DNA of 59,517 bases, from positions 1 to 59,517 of the forward strand of contig SVTX01000008.1 of the NCBI GenBank assembly GCA_015063545.1, given 5' to 3'. The notes under the pieces were generated by a model. It saw only the letters and a program-made list of their open reading frames with translations. It was not told where the DNA came from and searched no databases. Of the stretch, positions 51,598 to 59,517 are shown piece by piece. The translations under genes and the position numbers were made by a program. Source of the stretch: Oscillospiraceae bacterium. GTDB lineage: Bacteria; Bacillota; Clostridia; Oscillospirales; CAG-272. How positions within the stretch are numbered: the first letter of the stretch is position 1; every line of letters starts with the position of its first letter.

Positions 51598-54024
51598 TTA
51601 ATCGTCGGGATCAAGATATCTGAAGTGAAGCTCGACAACCGTGCCTATCTCAACTTCAGTACCTGCGGGTATGGATTGCTCGTAAACAACCGCGCCCGTG
51701 CCCGACATATAATTTTTAGTACCCGATATCTTTATATTCAAGCCGTAGCTTGTAAGAGTTCCGTTTGCCGCAACCGCCGTTGAGCCTATAAGATCAGGAA
51801 CTATTACGGTTTTTCTGTTGTTCTTCGCTTCGGTCGTAGTATAAAGCACGACCTTGGCAGATCCCTTCTCCATAAGAGTAAGCGGATCGGGTGACTGAGC
51901 AAGAACCGTCTTACCGTCACCTACAATTTCTATCTGAACACCGTACATATCTGCAAGCTCCTTCGCTCTGTCAAGCTCAAGCGCAATAAGCCAAGGAGTT
52001 TGTATGGCTTGTTTTTCAAGCTCGTCTTCGGTAAATACCGATTCTACACCGTAATACGGCAAAACCTCCTCAAACAGCTTTCCTATATATGGTGCCGCGA
52101 CCACACTTCCGTACAAGGTACCCTCTGTGGGCTCATCAACCATTATTATGACCGACATCTGAGGATTATCAGCGGGAGCATACGCAACCGTTGAACATAC
52201 GTAAGGCGTGTACGATTCTCCATCCAATCTGTACTGAGTGTCGTCTATATCCTTCTTTTCGGACGTACCCGTCTTTGCGGCAACACGGTATCCCGCTACG
52301 TACGCGTTCTTACCTCCGCCGTCGGTGGCAACACCCTCCTCAAGTATCTGCGAAACTATCCGGCTGGTTTCTTCACCTATCACCTGTCGCTTTACTTCGA
52401 CCTCATGTGAATATATAACGTGTCCGTCATTGTCTCTGATTTCTTTTATAAGGTGGGGGGTTATAAGCTCACCGCCGTTAGCCACGGCATTTATTGCAGA
52501 CAAATGCTGCATTACGGAAATTTTAAAGTTCTGTCCGAACGACGCGGTAGCAAGATATACCTCAGAGCTGTAATACAGATCCTTATCCCAGAAAATGGAC
52601 TGACCTTCGCCCTGAATATCTATACCGGTTTTATCAAAATAACCGAATGAGTTAAAATAGTTATAAAAGTTATCCTGTCCTATTCGCGCGCCCATCATCA
52701 TAAGCACGGGGTTGCAGGACTGCTGAAGACCTCTGGGGAAATTAAGTGATCCGTGTCCTGATATTTTGTGACATTTGATCTTCTGACCTGCCACCACATG
52801 ATATCCCGGGCAGGAGAACTGTTCGCTTTCCACTACAAGATCCTCTTCATACGCCATAGCTGCTGTTATGACCTTGAACGTAGAACCCGGCATATAAACC
52901 TCGGTAGTAGCCTTGTTGTTCCACATACCAAGCAACAATGCCTGTGAGAGCGCATTGGAAAAGTCCTCGTAGGTCGAGAACTCATATTTTGCAAGCGACT
53001 GATCCTCCTCATCGTTGGGAATTCTCATGATCGTGCAATAAAGATTTCTCGTCATTTTAGCATATCCCGCAGTGCCCTCGGCAAACCCACTGTGAGCCAG
53101 CTCCGCCGCGCAATATGCCATCTTTGTTTCACAATCCTCGTTGAGCTTCCACGGATCATTAAGATCAAAATCGGGATATGTCGCCATCGCAAGCACAGCT
53201 CCCGTGTTGACGTCCATAACAACGCCGCAGGCTCTGTTCTGACCGCCCGATTCAAGATATGCTTGCTTCAGCTGCTCCTCAAGCTCTGCCTGAATATAAA
53301 CGTCTATCGTTGTAACAACGTTATAACCGTCAACCGCCGGGATATAGCTTTCATAATCGTACGGCATCTCGTTGCCCAACGAGTCCTTAGCAGTTACATA
53401 TTTGCCATCTGTTCCCTTGAGCTTGTCGTTGTATTGAAGCTCAAGTCCGTATATTCCGTCTCCGTCACTGTTTGTAAATCCAAGCACGTGAGATGCAAGG
53501 TTTCCGTAAGGATAATATCTTTTGCTCGTCGCCTGAAGGTGAACGAGGGCAAGATTGTCTATTCCCGCCTGCTCCAGAAAAACACGCACCTCATCAGCGG
53601 ATTCCTCCGAAATGTGCTTTTGAATAGTTCTGTCACGGTATTTGGTATATTCCGTCTGCTTCATCACGTCATCGTACGTGATATTTAAGGATTCTATCTT
53701 GGAAAGTCCGTCGGCTATAATTGACGCATAATCCTTTGAATCCGTACTGCTCTGCTGTGAAATAACAGCAGGGTCTATAAACAGTCTGTATGTAGTTATA
53801 TTTGTCGCAAGTACTATTCCGTTTGTGTCGTATATTACACCTCTGTCTGCCGCCACTGGGGTAACTTGCGTTATCTGATCTATTACCTTTTGCTCGTATT
53901 CATCGAATTGAAAGATTTGTATACAAAAGATCCTCAAGCAAAGAAGCAACAAAAGAACAACTATCGTCACTCCGACAGCGGTGGCTCTTCTGAGAACCTT
54001 GTTACTCGGCGTTCCGCCTTCCAT
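51598..54024 (-). CDS. PASTA-containing class B penicillin-binding protein (FtsI/SpoVD type)
   Basis: The 808-residue transpeptidase has one membrane helix (about 15-36), a dimerisation domain and the three active-site motifs: STFK at 381-384, SCN at 436-438 and KTGT at 584-587. Two C-terminal PASTA-like domains start at about 685 and 750 (VIVPDLIGSTAVAANGTL, then SIPAGTEVEIGTVVELHF). PASTA domains occur on division PBPs and on SpoVD. Its place in the dcw cluster indicates septal synthesis; a spore-cortex role cannot be ruled out. The start at 54024 is preferred to a TTG ten codons earlier because of a well-spaced GGGAG. Confidence 0.9.
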   Translation of the reverse strand: MEGGTPSNKVLRRATAVGVTIVVLLLLLCLRIFCIQIFQFDEYEQKVIDQITQVTPVAADRGVIYDTNGIVLATNITTYRLFIDPAVISQQSSTDSKDYASIIADGLSKIESLNITYDDVMKQTEYTKYRDRTIQKHISEESADEVRVFLEQAGIDNLALVHLQATSKRYYPYGNLASHVLGFTNSDGDGIYGLELQYNDKLKGTDGKYVTAKDSLGNEMPYDYESYIPAVDGYNVVTTIDVYIQAELEEQLKQAYLESGGQNRACGVVMDVNTGAVLAMATYPDFDLNDPWKLNEDCETKMAYCAAELAHSGFAEGTAGYAKMTRNLYCTIMRIPNDEEDQSLAKYEFSTYEDFSNALSQALLLGMWNNKATTEVYMPGSTFKVITAAMAYEEDLVVESEQFSCPGYHVVAGQKIKCHKISGHGSLNFPRGLQQSCNPVLMMMGARIGQDNFYNYFNSFGYFDKTGIDIQGEGQSIFWDKDLYYSSEVYLATASFGQNFKISVMQHLSAINAVANGGELITPHLIKEIRDNDGHVIYSHEVEVKRQVIGEETSRIVSQILEEGVATDGGGKNAYVAGYRVAAKTGTSEKKDIDDTQYRLDGESYTPYVCSTVAYAPADNPQMSVIIMVDEPTEGTLYGSVVAAPYIGKLFEEVLPYYGVESVFTEDELEKQAIQTPWLIALELDRAKELADMYGVQIEIVGDGKTVLAQSPDPLTLMEKGSAKVVLYTTTEAKNNRKTVIVPDLIGSTAVAANGTLTSYGLNIKISGTKNYMSGTGAVVYEQSIPAGTEVEIGTVVELHFRYLDPDD

Positions 54025-54105
54025 ATTAAATCTCCCTCTATTTGTGTTTTCCAAGTAAATTATATGTTTGTCCGACGTGCGGATATTCCATACAAAGTCA
54101 AGTTA

Positions 54106-54948
54106 TCAATCATTCGGCTTTATGCCGAGAGCCTTTAGGAGCTCCACCAATGCCGGCTGATTTTCTTCATTTGCGTTTACGTTGATTTTATCCTCACGCT
54201 TGATGCTGATATATTTTGAGTTCAAATACTCTGCGCTTACCATTCCGTACTTTGACTGCGCAATTTCTTTGATCTCTATCATGTTGTTTTTAACTTCCAA
54301 ATCTGTGTAAAGCTTGGCTTCGGTATCTCTTAGCGCTTCAAGCTCCTTTTCAAGATGACTCACATCACTCTCTGCGCGGCTTACCATAACAGATGACGTA
54401 ACTATCAGCAAAAGCGAACAGCCGATCAAAATAATCGCAGGCATTACTCCTCTCGGAAGCTTTTGACGCTTGACCGTTACGATTTCTTCTCCGTCATCAA
54501 AACCGCTATTGACCTCATTTATGAGTTTTGACGGTCTTGACAGAGGCTTGAGTGCTCTGCCGAGCTTTTGCTTTATCGCCTTGACTATGGCAAGCCGCAT
54601 CTCTTTTTTTGACTGAAGCTGAATCTCCTTTTTCGCGTCTGCCGCCGCTTTTTTGTATTCCTCTTCATCTCTCGGCTCTGCCGTGGGGGCAATATTGCGT
54701 CTTGTGCTGTTATAATATCTCGCAAAATCCTCACTGCTCATGTACGGCTTTCCATTGTACATACCCGTTTTGTATTTTGCGCTTTTTTTAATACTGTTTT
54801 TCTCGGCACCGGACCTTATTTTTGCCCTTGCCGCCCTCTTTTCATCTGCCTCTACATCATTCTTGACCTTTTCGGCAATACCGCGGTTGCGGAATTTTTC
54901 GCACAGCAGATCTATGTAATACGAGCATGAATCCTTTGGATTTCTCAT
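54106..54948 (-). CDS. FtsL-like division protein with long cytoplasmic N-terminus
   Basis: The 280-residue protein has a single membrane helix at about 168-189 (GVMPAIILIGCSLLLIVTSSVMV). A predicted coiled coil follows (VSHLEKELEALRDTEAKL), then IKEIAQSKYGMV, the FtsL/DivIC layout. About 165 charged residues precede the helix, whereas FtsL normally has around 30-50. The start at 54948 follows AAAGGCGG; a TTG-initiated longer frame overlaps rsmH. Its place between rsmH and the PBP gene is the ftsL position. The function of the extension is unknown. Confidence 0.75.
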   Translation of the reverse strand: MRNPKDSCSYYIDLLCEKFRNRGIAEKVKNDVEADEKRAARAKIRSGAEKNSIKKSAKYKTGMYNGKPYMSSEDFARYYNSTRRNIAPTAEPRDEEEYKKAAADAKKEIQLQSKKEMRLAIVKAIKQKLGRALKPLSRPSKLINEVNSGFDDGEEIVTVKRQKLPRGVMPAIILIGCSLLLIVTSSVMVSRAESDVSHLEKELEALRDTEAKLYTDLEVKNNMIEIKEIAQSKYGMVSAEYLNSKYISIKREDKINVNANEENQPALVELLKALGIKPND

Positions 54949-54971
54949 GTTTTTCCGCCTTTCGGTTAAAT

Positions 54972-55919
54972 TCAAAGCTTTTCCGCTACTCTGAGCTTCG
55001 CGCTTCTTGAACGCGGGTTTATCTCAAGCTCCGCGTCACTTGGCAATATCGGCTTTTTTGATATTACCTTTACCTTGGGTTTATGGTTGCACGTGCATAT
55101 CGGTATTCTCGGCGGACAGATACATCCCTCCGCAAGCTTATTGTAGCTTTGCTTGACTATTCTGTCCTCCAAAGAGTGGAACGTAATTATCGCCATTCTG
55201 CCGCCCTCGACCAAAAGATCAGCAGCGGATTCAATAGCGGGCTTTATAACGTTCAGCTCTCCGTTTACCTCTATTCTTATCGCCTGAAAAGTTCTCTTTG
55301 CGGGGTGGTGTCCGCCCTCTTTTGCCGATGCGGGAATCGCGCTTTTTATCACGTCGACTAATTCACCCGTGGTCTCAATAGGCTTCATTTCCCTTCTGCG
55401 CACTATTGCCGCGGCTATCTTCGGAGCAAATCTGTCCTCGCCGTAGTCATAGATTATGCTCCTTATTCTCTCCTCGGAATAAGAATTCACAACGGTATAT
55501 GCGTCAAGCTCGCATCTTCTGTCCATTCTCATATCAAGCGGCGCGTCGTTATTGTGAGAAAAGCCTCTCTCCGCAGTATCAAGCTGATAAGAGGATACGC
55601 CAAGATCGAGTAAAATGCCGTTTATGGATGTAATATCAAGCTCACGGCAAACATCCGCGATATTTGAAAAATTGTTTCTGACCAAAGTAACTCTGTCTCC
55701 AAACTCCGCAAGTCTCTGCCCTGCCGCATGTATGGCAGCCTCGTCCTGATCTATTGCTATAAGCCTTCCGCCCGTAAGTCTTTTCGCGATTTCATACGAA
55801 TGTCCTCCGCCTCCGGCTGTGCCGTCTATATATATTCCGTTAGGATCTATGCAAAGAGCGTCAATACACTCATTCAAAAGCACCGAATAGTGTGAAAATT
55901 TAATTTCCCTGTCTTGCAT
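54972..55919 (-). CDS. rsmH: 16S rRNA (cytosine-1402 N4)-methyltransferase RsmH
   Basis: The 315-residue SAM-dependent enzyme (MraW) methylates C1402 of 16S rRNA. It shows [13 protein letters not shown], the SAM-binding [21 protein letters not shown] and [14 protein letters not shown]. The start at 55919 gives a 10-nt spacing to AAGGAG; an in-frame ATG at 55928 is almost on the site. mraZ, its usual partner, is not upstream. It is the first dcw gene and has its own promoter. Confidence 0.93.
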   Translation of the reverse strand: MQDREIKFSHYSVLLNECIDALCIDPNGIYIDGTAGGGGHSYEIAKRLTGGRLIAIDQDEAAIHAAGQRLAEFGDRVTLVRNNFSNIADVCRELDITSINGILLDLGVSSYQLDTAERGFSHNNDAPLDMRMDRRCELDAYTVVNSYSEERIRSIIYDYGEDRFAPKIAAAIVRRREMKPIETTGELVDVIKSAIPASAKEGGHHPAKRTFQAIRIEVNGELNVIKPAIESAADLLVEGGRMAIITFHSLEDRIVKQSYNKLAEGCICPPRIPICTCNHKPKVKVISKKPILPSDAELEINPRSRSAKLRVAEKL

Positions 55920-55972
55920 TTTCGGCATTCTCCTTTTCAGTAAAAGTTCGCAAATCACAAACACTTATTAAT

Positions 55973-56001
55973 ATTATAATATATCACTTATAATAAATCA
56001 A
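55973..56001 (-). promoter_or_regulatory. Promoter of the dcw cluster
   Basis: On the minus strand, TTGATT (55996-56001) and TATAAT (55973-55978) are separated by 17 bp, upstream of rsmH. Confidence 0.65.
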
Positions 56002-56090
56002 GTGGTGTACGGTCAAAAAAAGTAAACATTTTAATAACTTTTTTCAAAAGTTTTTCAGCTTGTTCACCTGCGCTGAAAATAAACGTAAAA

Positions 56091-56131
56091 AAGCCCGCAC
56101 TCTCCATCGTTACACAGGAGAATACGGGCTG
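56091..56131 (-). terminator. Terminator of the spoVAF-like gene
   Basis: AGCCCGTATTCTCC pairs with GGAGAGTGCGGGCT (two mismatches, 11-nt loop) on the minus strand and is followed by TTTTTTA. Confidence 0.8.
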
Positions 56132-56134
56132 CTG

Positions 56135-57568
56135 TTATTCTGTCAGATCGCTCTTGCGAACTCGTATGAACAATGATTTCAATGCTCTCCAATTAAACGG
56201 AATAAGCGGATACAGATAGCTTCTTTTTCCGTTTACTGTCTTATTTGTGGCAATAAGAATGAGTATCAGCACACTTCCGCCAACAAGTCCCCATCCGCCG
56301 AATATTGCGGTAAGAATAAGCAGAATTATTCTCATGAATTTGAAAGCATACCCAAGCTCATAGCTTCTTTGGGTAAAGTTAGCAATAGCTACAAAGGCCA
56401 TATAGAGTATGACCTCGGGTATCAGCCACCCGATATCCACCGCAAAATCTCCGAGTATCAGACCGCCGACCACAGACAGCGAGTTTGAAAGCATATTGGG
56501 GGTATTGAGGGATGCCATGCGCAACCCGTCTATTATAAATTCCGCCAAAAGTATCTGCGCCAACAGCGGTAGCCGCCCCAGCTCGCGCGGTATCACGAAG
56601 GATAACCACCCCGGTACCATATTCTCATGTGTAGCCGCATAATACCATAACGGTATCATGAATAACGCAAGCCAAAATACAATGTGCCTGACTATACGGA
56701 TATACGAACCCGTAAGAGGCGGAAAATAAAAGTCGTTCGTCTCTTGCATAAAGTCGAATATAGACGTCGGCAGTACCATGACCTCCGGAGAATTGTCAAT
56801 AAGAATGAGAACGCTTCCCTCCAAAAGCTGAGCGGACGCCGAATCCGGACGCTCTGTATATCTTATTTTGGGAAACGGATTATACCATCTCTTTTTGATA
56901 AGACATTCCGCAAGAGATTCGTGACCGAGAGCCAGAGAATCCGTCTTGATATTATTCAACTTCTTTTTCAGCTCATCCACATATTGCATGTCTGCCCTGT
57001 CGCTCATATAGCACACAACTATATCTGTACGCGAATCCTTGCCTACTGTAAGATAACTCATCGTAAGCGACGGATTTCGTATTCTGCGTCGAATAAGAGC
57101 CGTATTGAATATAAGCGTTTCAACGAATCCGTCGCGAGCGCCTCGCATGACCTTGTCGCCTTCAGGCTCTCCGGTATTTCTTGCCGGATACGTTCGGGCA
57201 TCTACAATTATTCCGTATTCACCAAACACCGAGCCAACAATCAGAACCGCGCCCGACATAACCATTTGAACGGCAGAATCAACATCCTCCGTAAGATCGC
57301 TCTCCACATACGTGACGTTACGCTCCATAAAATCTTTTGCCGCAGATTCCCCCTGCTCACAGTGAGAATTCAGCTCCCCAAGTGAAACAAAATGCGTCAT
57401 CAGCTTTTGCATGATAGCATCCTTTACAAATCCGTCGATATAGTAAAGCGTCAGCTCGTCTGCTCCTATTTTGAGTGTCTTCTTTATGATATCAAAATTT
57501 TCTTCAACATGAAATATGCCGTCAAAAAGCTCAGTGTTTTTTTGATAATCCTGCGTGAATTTTTTCAT
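56135..57568 (-). CDS. GerA/SpoVAF-type spore germination membrane protein
   Basis: The 477-residue protein is of the GerABKA family. A soluble N-terminal half (GIFHVEENFDIIKKTLKIGADELTLYYIDGFV...YVESDLTEDVDSAVQMVMSGAVLIV) is followed by five or so membrane segments. The family motifs are NPSLTMSYLTVGKDSRTDI, RPDSASAQLLEGSVLILIDNSP and AEFIIDGLRMASLNTPNMLSNSLSVVGGLILGDFAV. Length and layout match SpoVAF, which works with SpoVA in Ca-dipicolinate release, or a GerA-type receptor subunit. The start follows GGAGAT. It is monocistronic and probably sporulation-controlled, although no clear SigG promoter was found. Confidence 0.82.
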   Translation of the reverse strand: MKKFTQDYQKNTELFDGIFHVEENFDIIKKTLKIGADELTLYYIDGFVKDAIMQKLMTHFVSLGELNSHCEQGESAAKDFMERNVTYVESDLTEDVDSAVQMVMSGAVLIVGSVFGEYGIIVDARTYPARNTGEPEGDKVMRGARDGFVETLIFNTALIRRRIRNPSLTMSYLTVGKDSRTDIVVCYMSDRADMQYVDELKKKLNNIKTDSLALGHESLAECLIKKRWYNPFPKIRYTERPDSASAQLLEGSVLILIDNSPEVMVLPTSIFDFMQETNDFYFPPLTGSYIRIVRHIVFWLALFMIPLWYYAATHENMVPGWLSFVIPRELGRLPLLAQILLAEFIIDGLRMASLNTPNMLSNSLSVVGGLILGDFAVDIGWLIPEVILYMAFVAIANFTQRSYELGYAFKFMRIILLILTAIFGGWGLVGGSVLILILIATNKTVNGKRSYLYPLIPFNWRALKSLFIRVRKSDLTE

Positions 57569-57649
57569 ACTATCTCCATATTTTCGGTATTGATGCAATT
57601 ATTGACACGGTAAAACGAAAAAATACGCAGCTTGAGAACGCATACGCAA

Positions 57650-57677
57650 TAAAAAAGGAGCAGTTTGTATCTGCTCC
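57650..57677 (-). terminator. Terminator of nrdR
   Basis: GGAGCAGATACAAACTGCTCC (arms GGAGCAG and CTGCTCC) is followed by TTTTTT on the minus strand, 8 bp after the nrdR stop codon. Confidence 0.8.
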
Positions 57678-57684
57678 AATAAAT

Positions 57685-58140
57685 TTATTTGTTTTCGGGG
57701 TAATTTTTCAGTTCCATAAGCTCGTCAATAAAGTTGTTTACGTCAGTGAACTCACGATATACGGACGCAAATCTTACATACGCCACCTGATCCGCAACCT
57801 TAAGCCTGTCCATAACCATCTCACCTATCTCTGTGGTAGTCACTTCATTCTTCATGGCGCTGTAAAGCTCGGATTCTATATCGTTAACTATCTCCTCAGC
57901 ATTTACCGGACGCTTCTGAGTAGCTTTCAAAATACCGCCCAAAAGCTTTGTTCGGTCAAAAAGCTCCTTCTCGCCATTCTTTTTTACTACGATTATCTGT
58001 ACCGATTCGATTATCTCGAACGTATTAAATCTCTTCTGACACGCAAGACACTCTCTGCGACGGCGAATGCTGTTGCCCTCCTCTACCGGTCTTGAATCTA
58101 TTACCTTGCTCTCACTGTGGCCGCATGACGGACATTTCAT
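57685..58140 (-). CDS. nrdR: Transcriptional repressor NrdR
   Basis: The 151-residue protein begins [31 protein letters not shown], the zinc-ribbon signature of NrdR, with CxxC pairs at about 3-6 and 31-34. An ATP-cone domain follows ([20 protein letters not shown]). It represses ribonucleotide reductase genes by sensing ATP/dATP. The start at 58140 follows AGGGAGATG. Confidence 0.95.
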   Translation of the reverse strand: MKCPSCGHSESKVIDSRPVEEGNSIRRRRECLACQKRFNTFEIIESVQIIVVKKNGEKELFDRTKLLGGILKATQKRPVNAEEIVNDIESELYSAMKNEVTTTEIGEMVMDRLKVADQVAYVRFASVYREFTDVNNFIDELMELKNYPENK

Positions 58141-58297
58141 ATCAACATCTCCCTTTGTGTTTTGTGCTACTGTTATATTATACCACAAAACAATTATTTT
58201 GTAAAGAGTGTTTTTTGGTAAAATTTATAAACTGAACATTGTTTTTTCAACAATATGTTTTAAATTTCGGCATTTTCCAAAAAAACGAAAAAAACAC

Positions 58298-58326
58298 TTG
58301 ACACGTATAGTAAAAAGGTGTAGAAT
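58298..58326 (+). promoter_or_regulatory. Sigma-A promoter of the pyridoxamine kinase gene
   Basis: TTGACA (58298-58303) and TAGAAT (58321-58326) are separated by 17 bp. Confidence 0.7.
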
Positions 58327-58358
58327 ACACAGTATAAAGATTAAGAGAGGTTTATTAA

Positions 58359-59198
58359 ATGAAAAAGATATTAACCGTACAAGATATATCCTGCATAGGA
58401 AAGTGCTCGCTGACGGTTGCGCTCCCCATTATGTCCGCGATGGGTGTAGAAACGGCAATACTGCCTACCGCAGTGCTCTCCACACACACTATGTTTTCGG
58501 GCTTTACGTTCTGTGACCTGACAAACGAGATAGCCCCCATCACACGGCATTGGAAAGAACAGGGGTTTAGCTTTGAAGCGATAGGCACAGGCTATCTCGG
58601 CTCATTTGAACAGATAGACAAGGTAGCCGAGATATTCGATATCTTCGGTGAAGGCGCTATCAAAGTGGTCGATCCCGTAATGGGCGACAACGGCAAGCTC
58701 TACCCTGCTTTTGATATGGCATTCGCAAAGAAAATGGCGACTCTCTGCTCTAAAGCAGACATCATAATCCCCAATCTCACGGAGGCATGCTTTATGCTTG
58801 ATATTCCCTACGTTGAGAATGAATATTCAAGAGAATACATTGAAGACATTCTCCGCCGCCTTACGGCTCTCGGTTGCAAAAAGGCTGTCGTAACAGGAGT
58901 TTCCTTTGACGGCGCTCTTCTGGGATGCATGGGCTATGATAGCGAGACAGGCGAGTTTTTTGAGGACTACAATCAAAGAATAGAACAGAAATATCACGGC
59001 ACCGGAGACATTTTCTCGTCTGTATTTATCGGATCTCTTGTGCGCGGCATGGACATAAAGTCTGCATCTGCCCTCGCCGCTGATTTCGTCTGCGATAGCA
59101 TAATTGCAACTCAGACCGATGAAACTCCCATAGACTACGGAGTACATTTTGAAAAGGTGATTCCGAGTTTGTGTGAGAGGTTGAAGGAACTTAAATAA
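58359..59198 (+). CDS. pdxK: Pyridoxamine/pyridoxal kinase
   Basis: The 279-residue ribokinase-fold enzyme phosphorylates pyridoxal and related vitamers with ATP for PLP salvage. The N-terminus VQDISCIGKCSLTVALPIMSAMG and PTAVLSTHT are typical of the PdxK/PdxY group, with the ATP-site ending HGTGDIFSSVFIGSLVRG. The start follows AAGAGAGG. An anion-hole Gly and the catalytic Asp (about residue 220, GTGD) are present. It is monocistronic, with a terminator 60 bp downstream. Confidence 0.88.
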   Translation: MKKILTVQDISCIGKCSLTVALPIMSAMGVETAILPTAVLSTHTMFSGFTFCDLTNEIAPITRHWKEQGFSFEAIGTGYLGSFEQIDKVAEIFDIFGEGAIKVVDPVMGDNGKLYPAFDMAFAKKMATLCSKADIIIPNLTEACFMLDIPYVENEYSREYIEDILRRLTALGCKKAVVTGVSFDGALLGCMGYDSETGEFFEDYNQRIEQKYHGTGDIFSSVFIGSLVRGMDIKSASALAADFVCDSIIATQTDETPIDYGVHFEKVIPSLCERLKELK

Positions 59199-59258
59199 CA
59201 AAAAAGAGGGATAAGGGGTACCTTCCATAAAGCAGGTTTAACCTACCGAAAAAACAAA

Positions 59259-59292
59259 GGGGGTACGATCAATTTTGTTCGTACTCCTTTTC
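59259..59292 (+). terminator. Terminator after pdxK
   Basis: GGGGGTACGA pairs with TCGTACTCC and is followed by TTTT, 60 bp after the stop. Confidence 0.65.
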
Positions 59293-59353
59293 ACATGCCT
59301 TGCCTGCAAGGTATAGTGTGTTAGATCTTTGGGTGTACTGTCAGGCGGTAATG

Positions 59354-59481
59354 AGCCTCCCTTGTGCAAAGGGAGGTGGCACGGCTTGCCGTGACGGAGG
59401 GATTGTAAAATGTTAGATTTTCACTCAAAACAATCCCTCAGCCGCCTTCGGCGTCAGCTCCCTTTACACAAGGGAGCCTTT
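59354..59481. repeat. Palindromic intergenic repeat, MITE-like
   Basis: A 128-bp element with imperfect terminal inverted repeats of about 25 bp (GCCTCCCTTGTGCAAAGGGAGG at the left end, and the near complement at the right). Inner arms (ACGGAGGGATTGT and ACAATCCCTC) can also pair. Elements of this type occur in many copies in gut Clostridia. The 319-bp stretch from 59199 to the edge holds this repeat and the pdxK terminator, and no gene. Confidence 0.75.
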
Positions 59482-59517
59482 CTTTTATGTTCATCTATGC
59501 CTTGTCAATTTTCCTGA

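Noticed and set aside
57569-57650. A possible SigG promoter for the spoVAF-like gene
   Set aside because: A GTATT box and a CAATAAT box occur at about the right distance, but the match to the SigG consensus is too weak.
1-59517. CRISPR arrays, tRNA or rRNA genes, and transposases
   Set aside because: No regularly spaced repeats, cloverleaf sequences or transposase proteins were seen.

Overview
The window looks like a chromosomal segment of an anaerobic, endospore-forming member of the Clostridia (Firmicutes), probably a gut lineage. The evidence is a low-to-medium GC content, SD-type ribosome sites (GGAGG), near-consensus sigma-A promoters with 17-bp spacers, a sporulation sigma factor (SigG), a GerA/SpoVAF-type spore protein, a Clostridia-type dcw (division and cell wall) cluster, and a C-terminal palindromic repeat of a kind common in gut Firmicutes. 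No tRNA, rRNA or CRISPR array was found.

Layout. 1-9.7 kb: the 5' end of a flavoprotein, a MurR/RpiR regulator, a surface protein with a duplicated 3' end, a GNAT acetyltransferase, a stand-alone MurE-like ligase, a lipoprotein, a winged-helix regulator coupled to dusB, and a D-amino-acid aminotransferase. 9.7-16.6 kb: a heterodimeric ABC exporter with a TcdA-like enzyme, a NUDIX hydrolase with a SASA-type esterase, and a membrane protein. 16.5-22.6 kb: DnaJ-domain and DUF5685 proteins, rpmF-yceD divergent from tmcAL, a small unknown protein, and a FabG-like reductase with a tandem GNAT protein. 22.7-33.5 kb is accessory: a GH106-like hydrolase, two paralogous polysaccharide deacetylases (one fused to leucine-rich and CxxC repeats on a lipoprotein), rhaA, a frameshifted lipoprotein and a large membrane protein.

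33.6-41.5 kb is the most unusual part. It is a compact phage-derived island holding a Zn-type small protein, small and large terminase, portal, Prp-type cysteine protease, scaffold, N4-gp56 family major capsid protein, a head-associated protein and a holin-like protein. It is transcribed leftward from one promoter and faces a divergently transcribed self-cleaving (LexA/CI type) repressor with candidate operators between them. No integrase, replication, tail or endolysin gene is visible, yet the reading frames are intact. The major capsid protein starts with a Prp-type cleavage motif and the island carries its own Prp, so the two may work as a pair.

41.4-58.2 kb: a small DUF6514-like gene and sigG, then, convergently, a long leftward cell-wall/division cluster: nrdR, a spoVAF-like gene, rsmH, ftsL-like, a PASTA penicillin-binding protein, murE, murF, mraY, ftsW, murG, divIB/ftsQ and ftsZ. 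murD, murC, mraZ and ftsA are absent from it, and sigG is inverted relative to ftsZ with no spoIIGA or sigE. The right edge has a pyridoxamine kinase and a palindromic intergenic repeat. Family assignments come from recognising motifs by eye. No database search was run.
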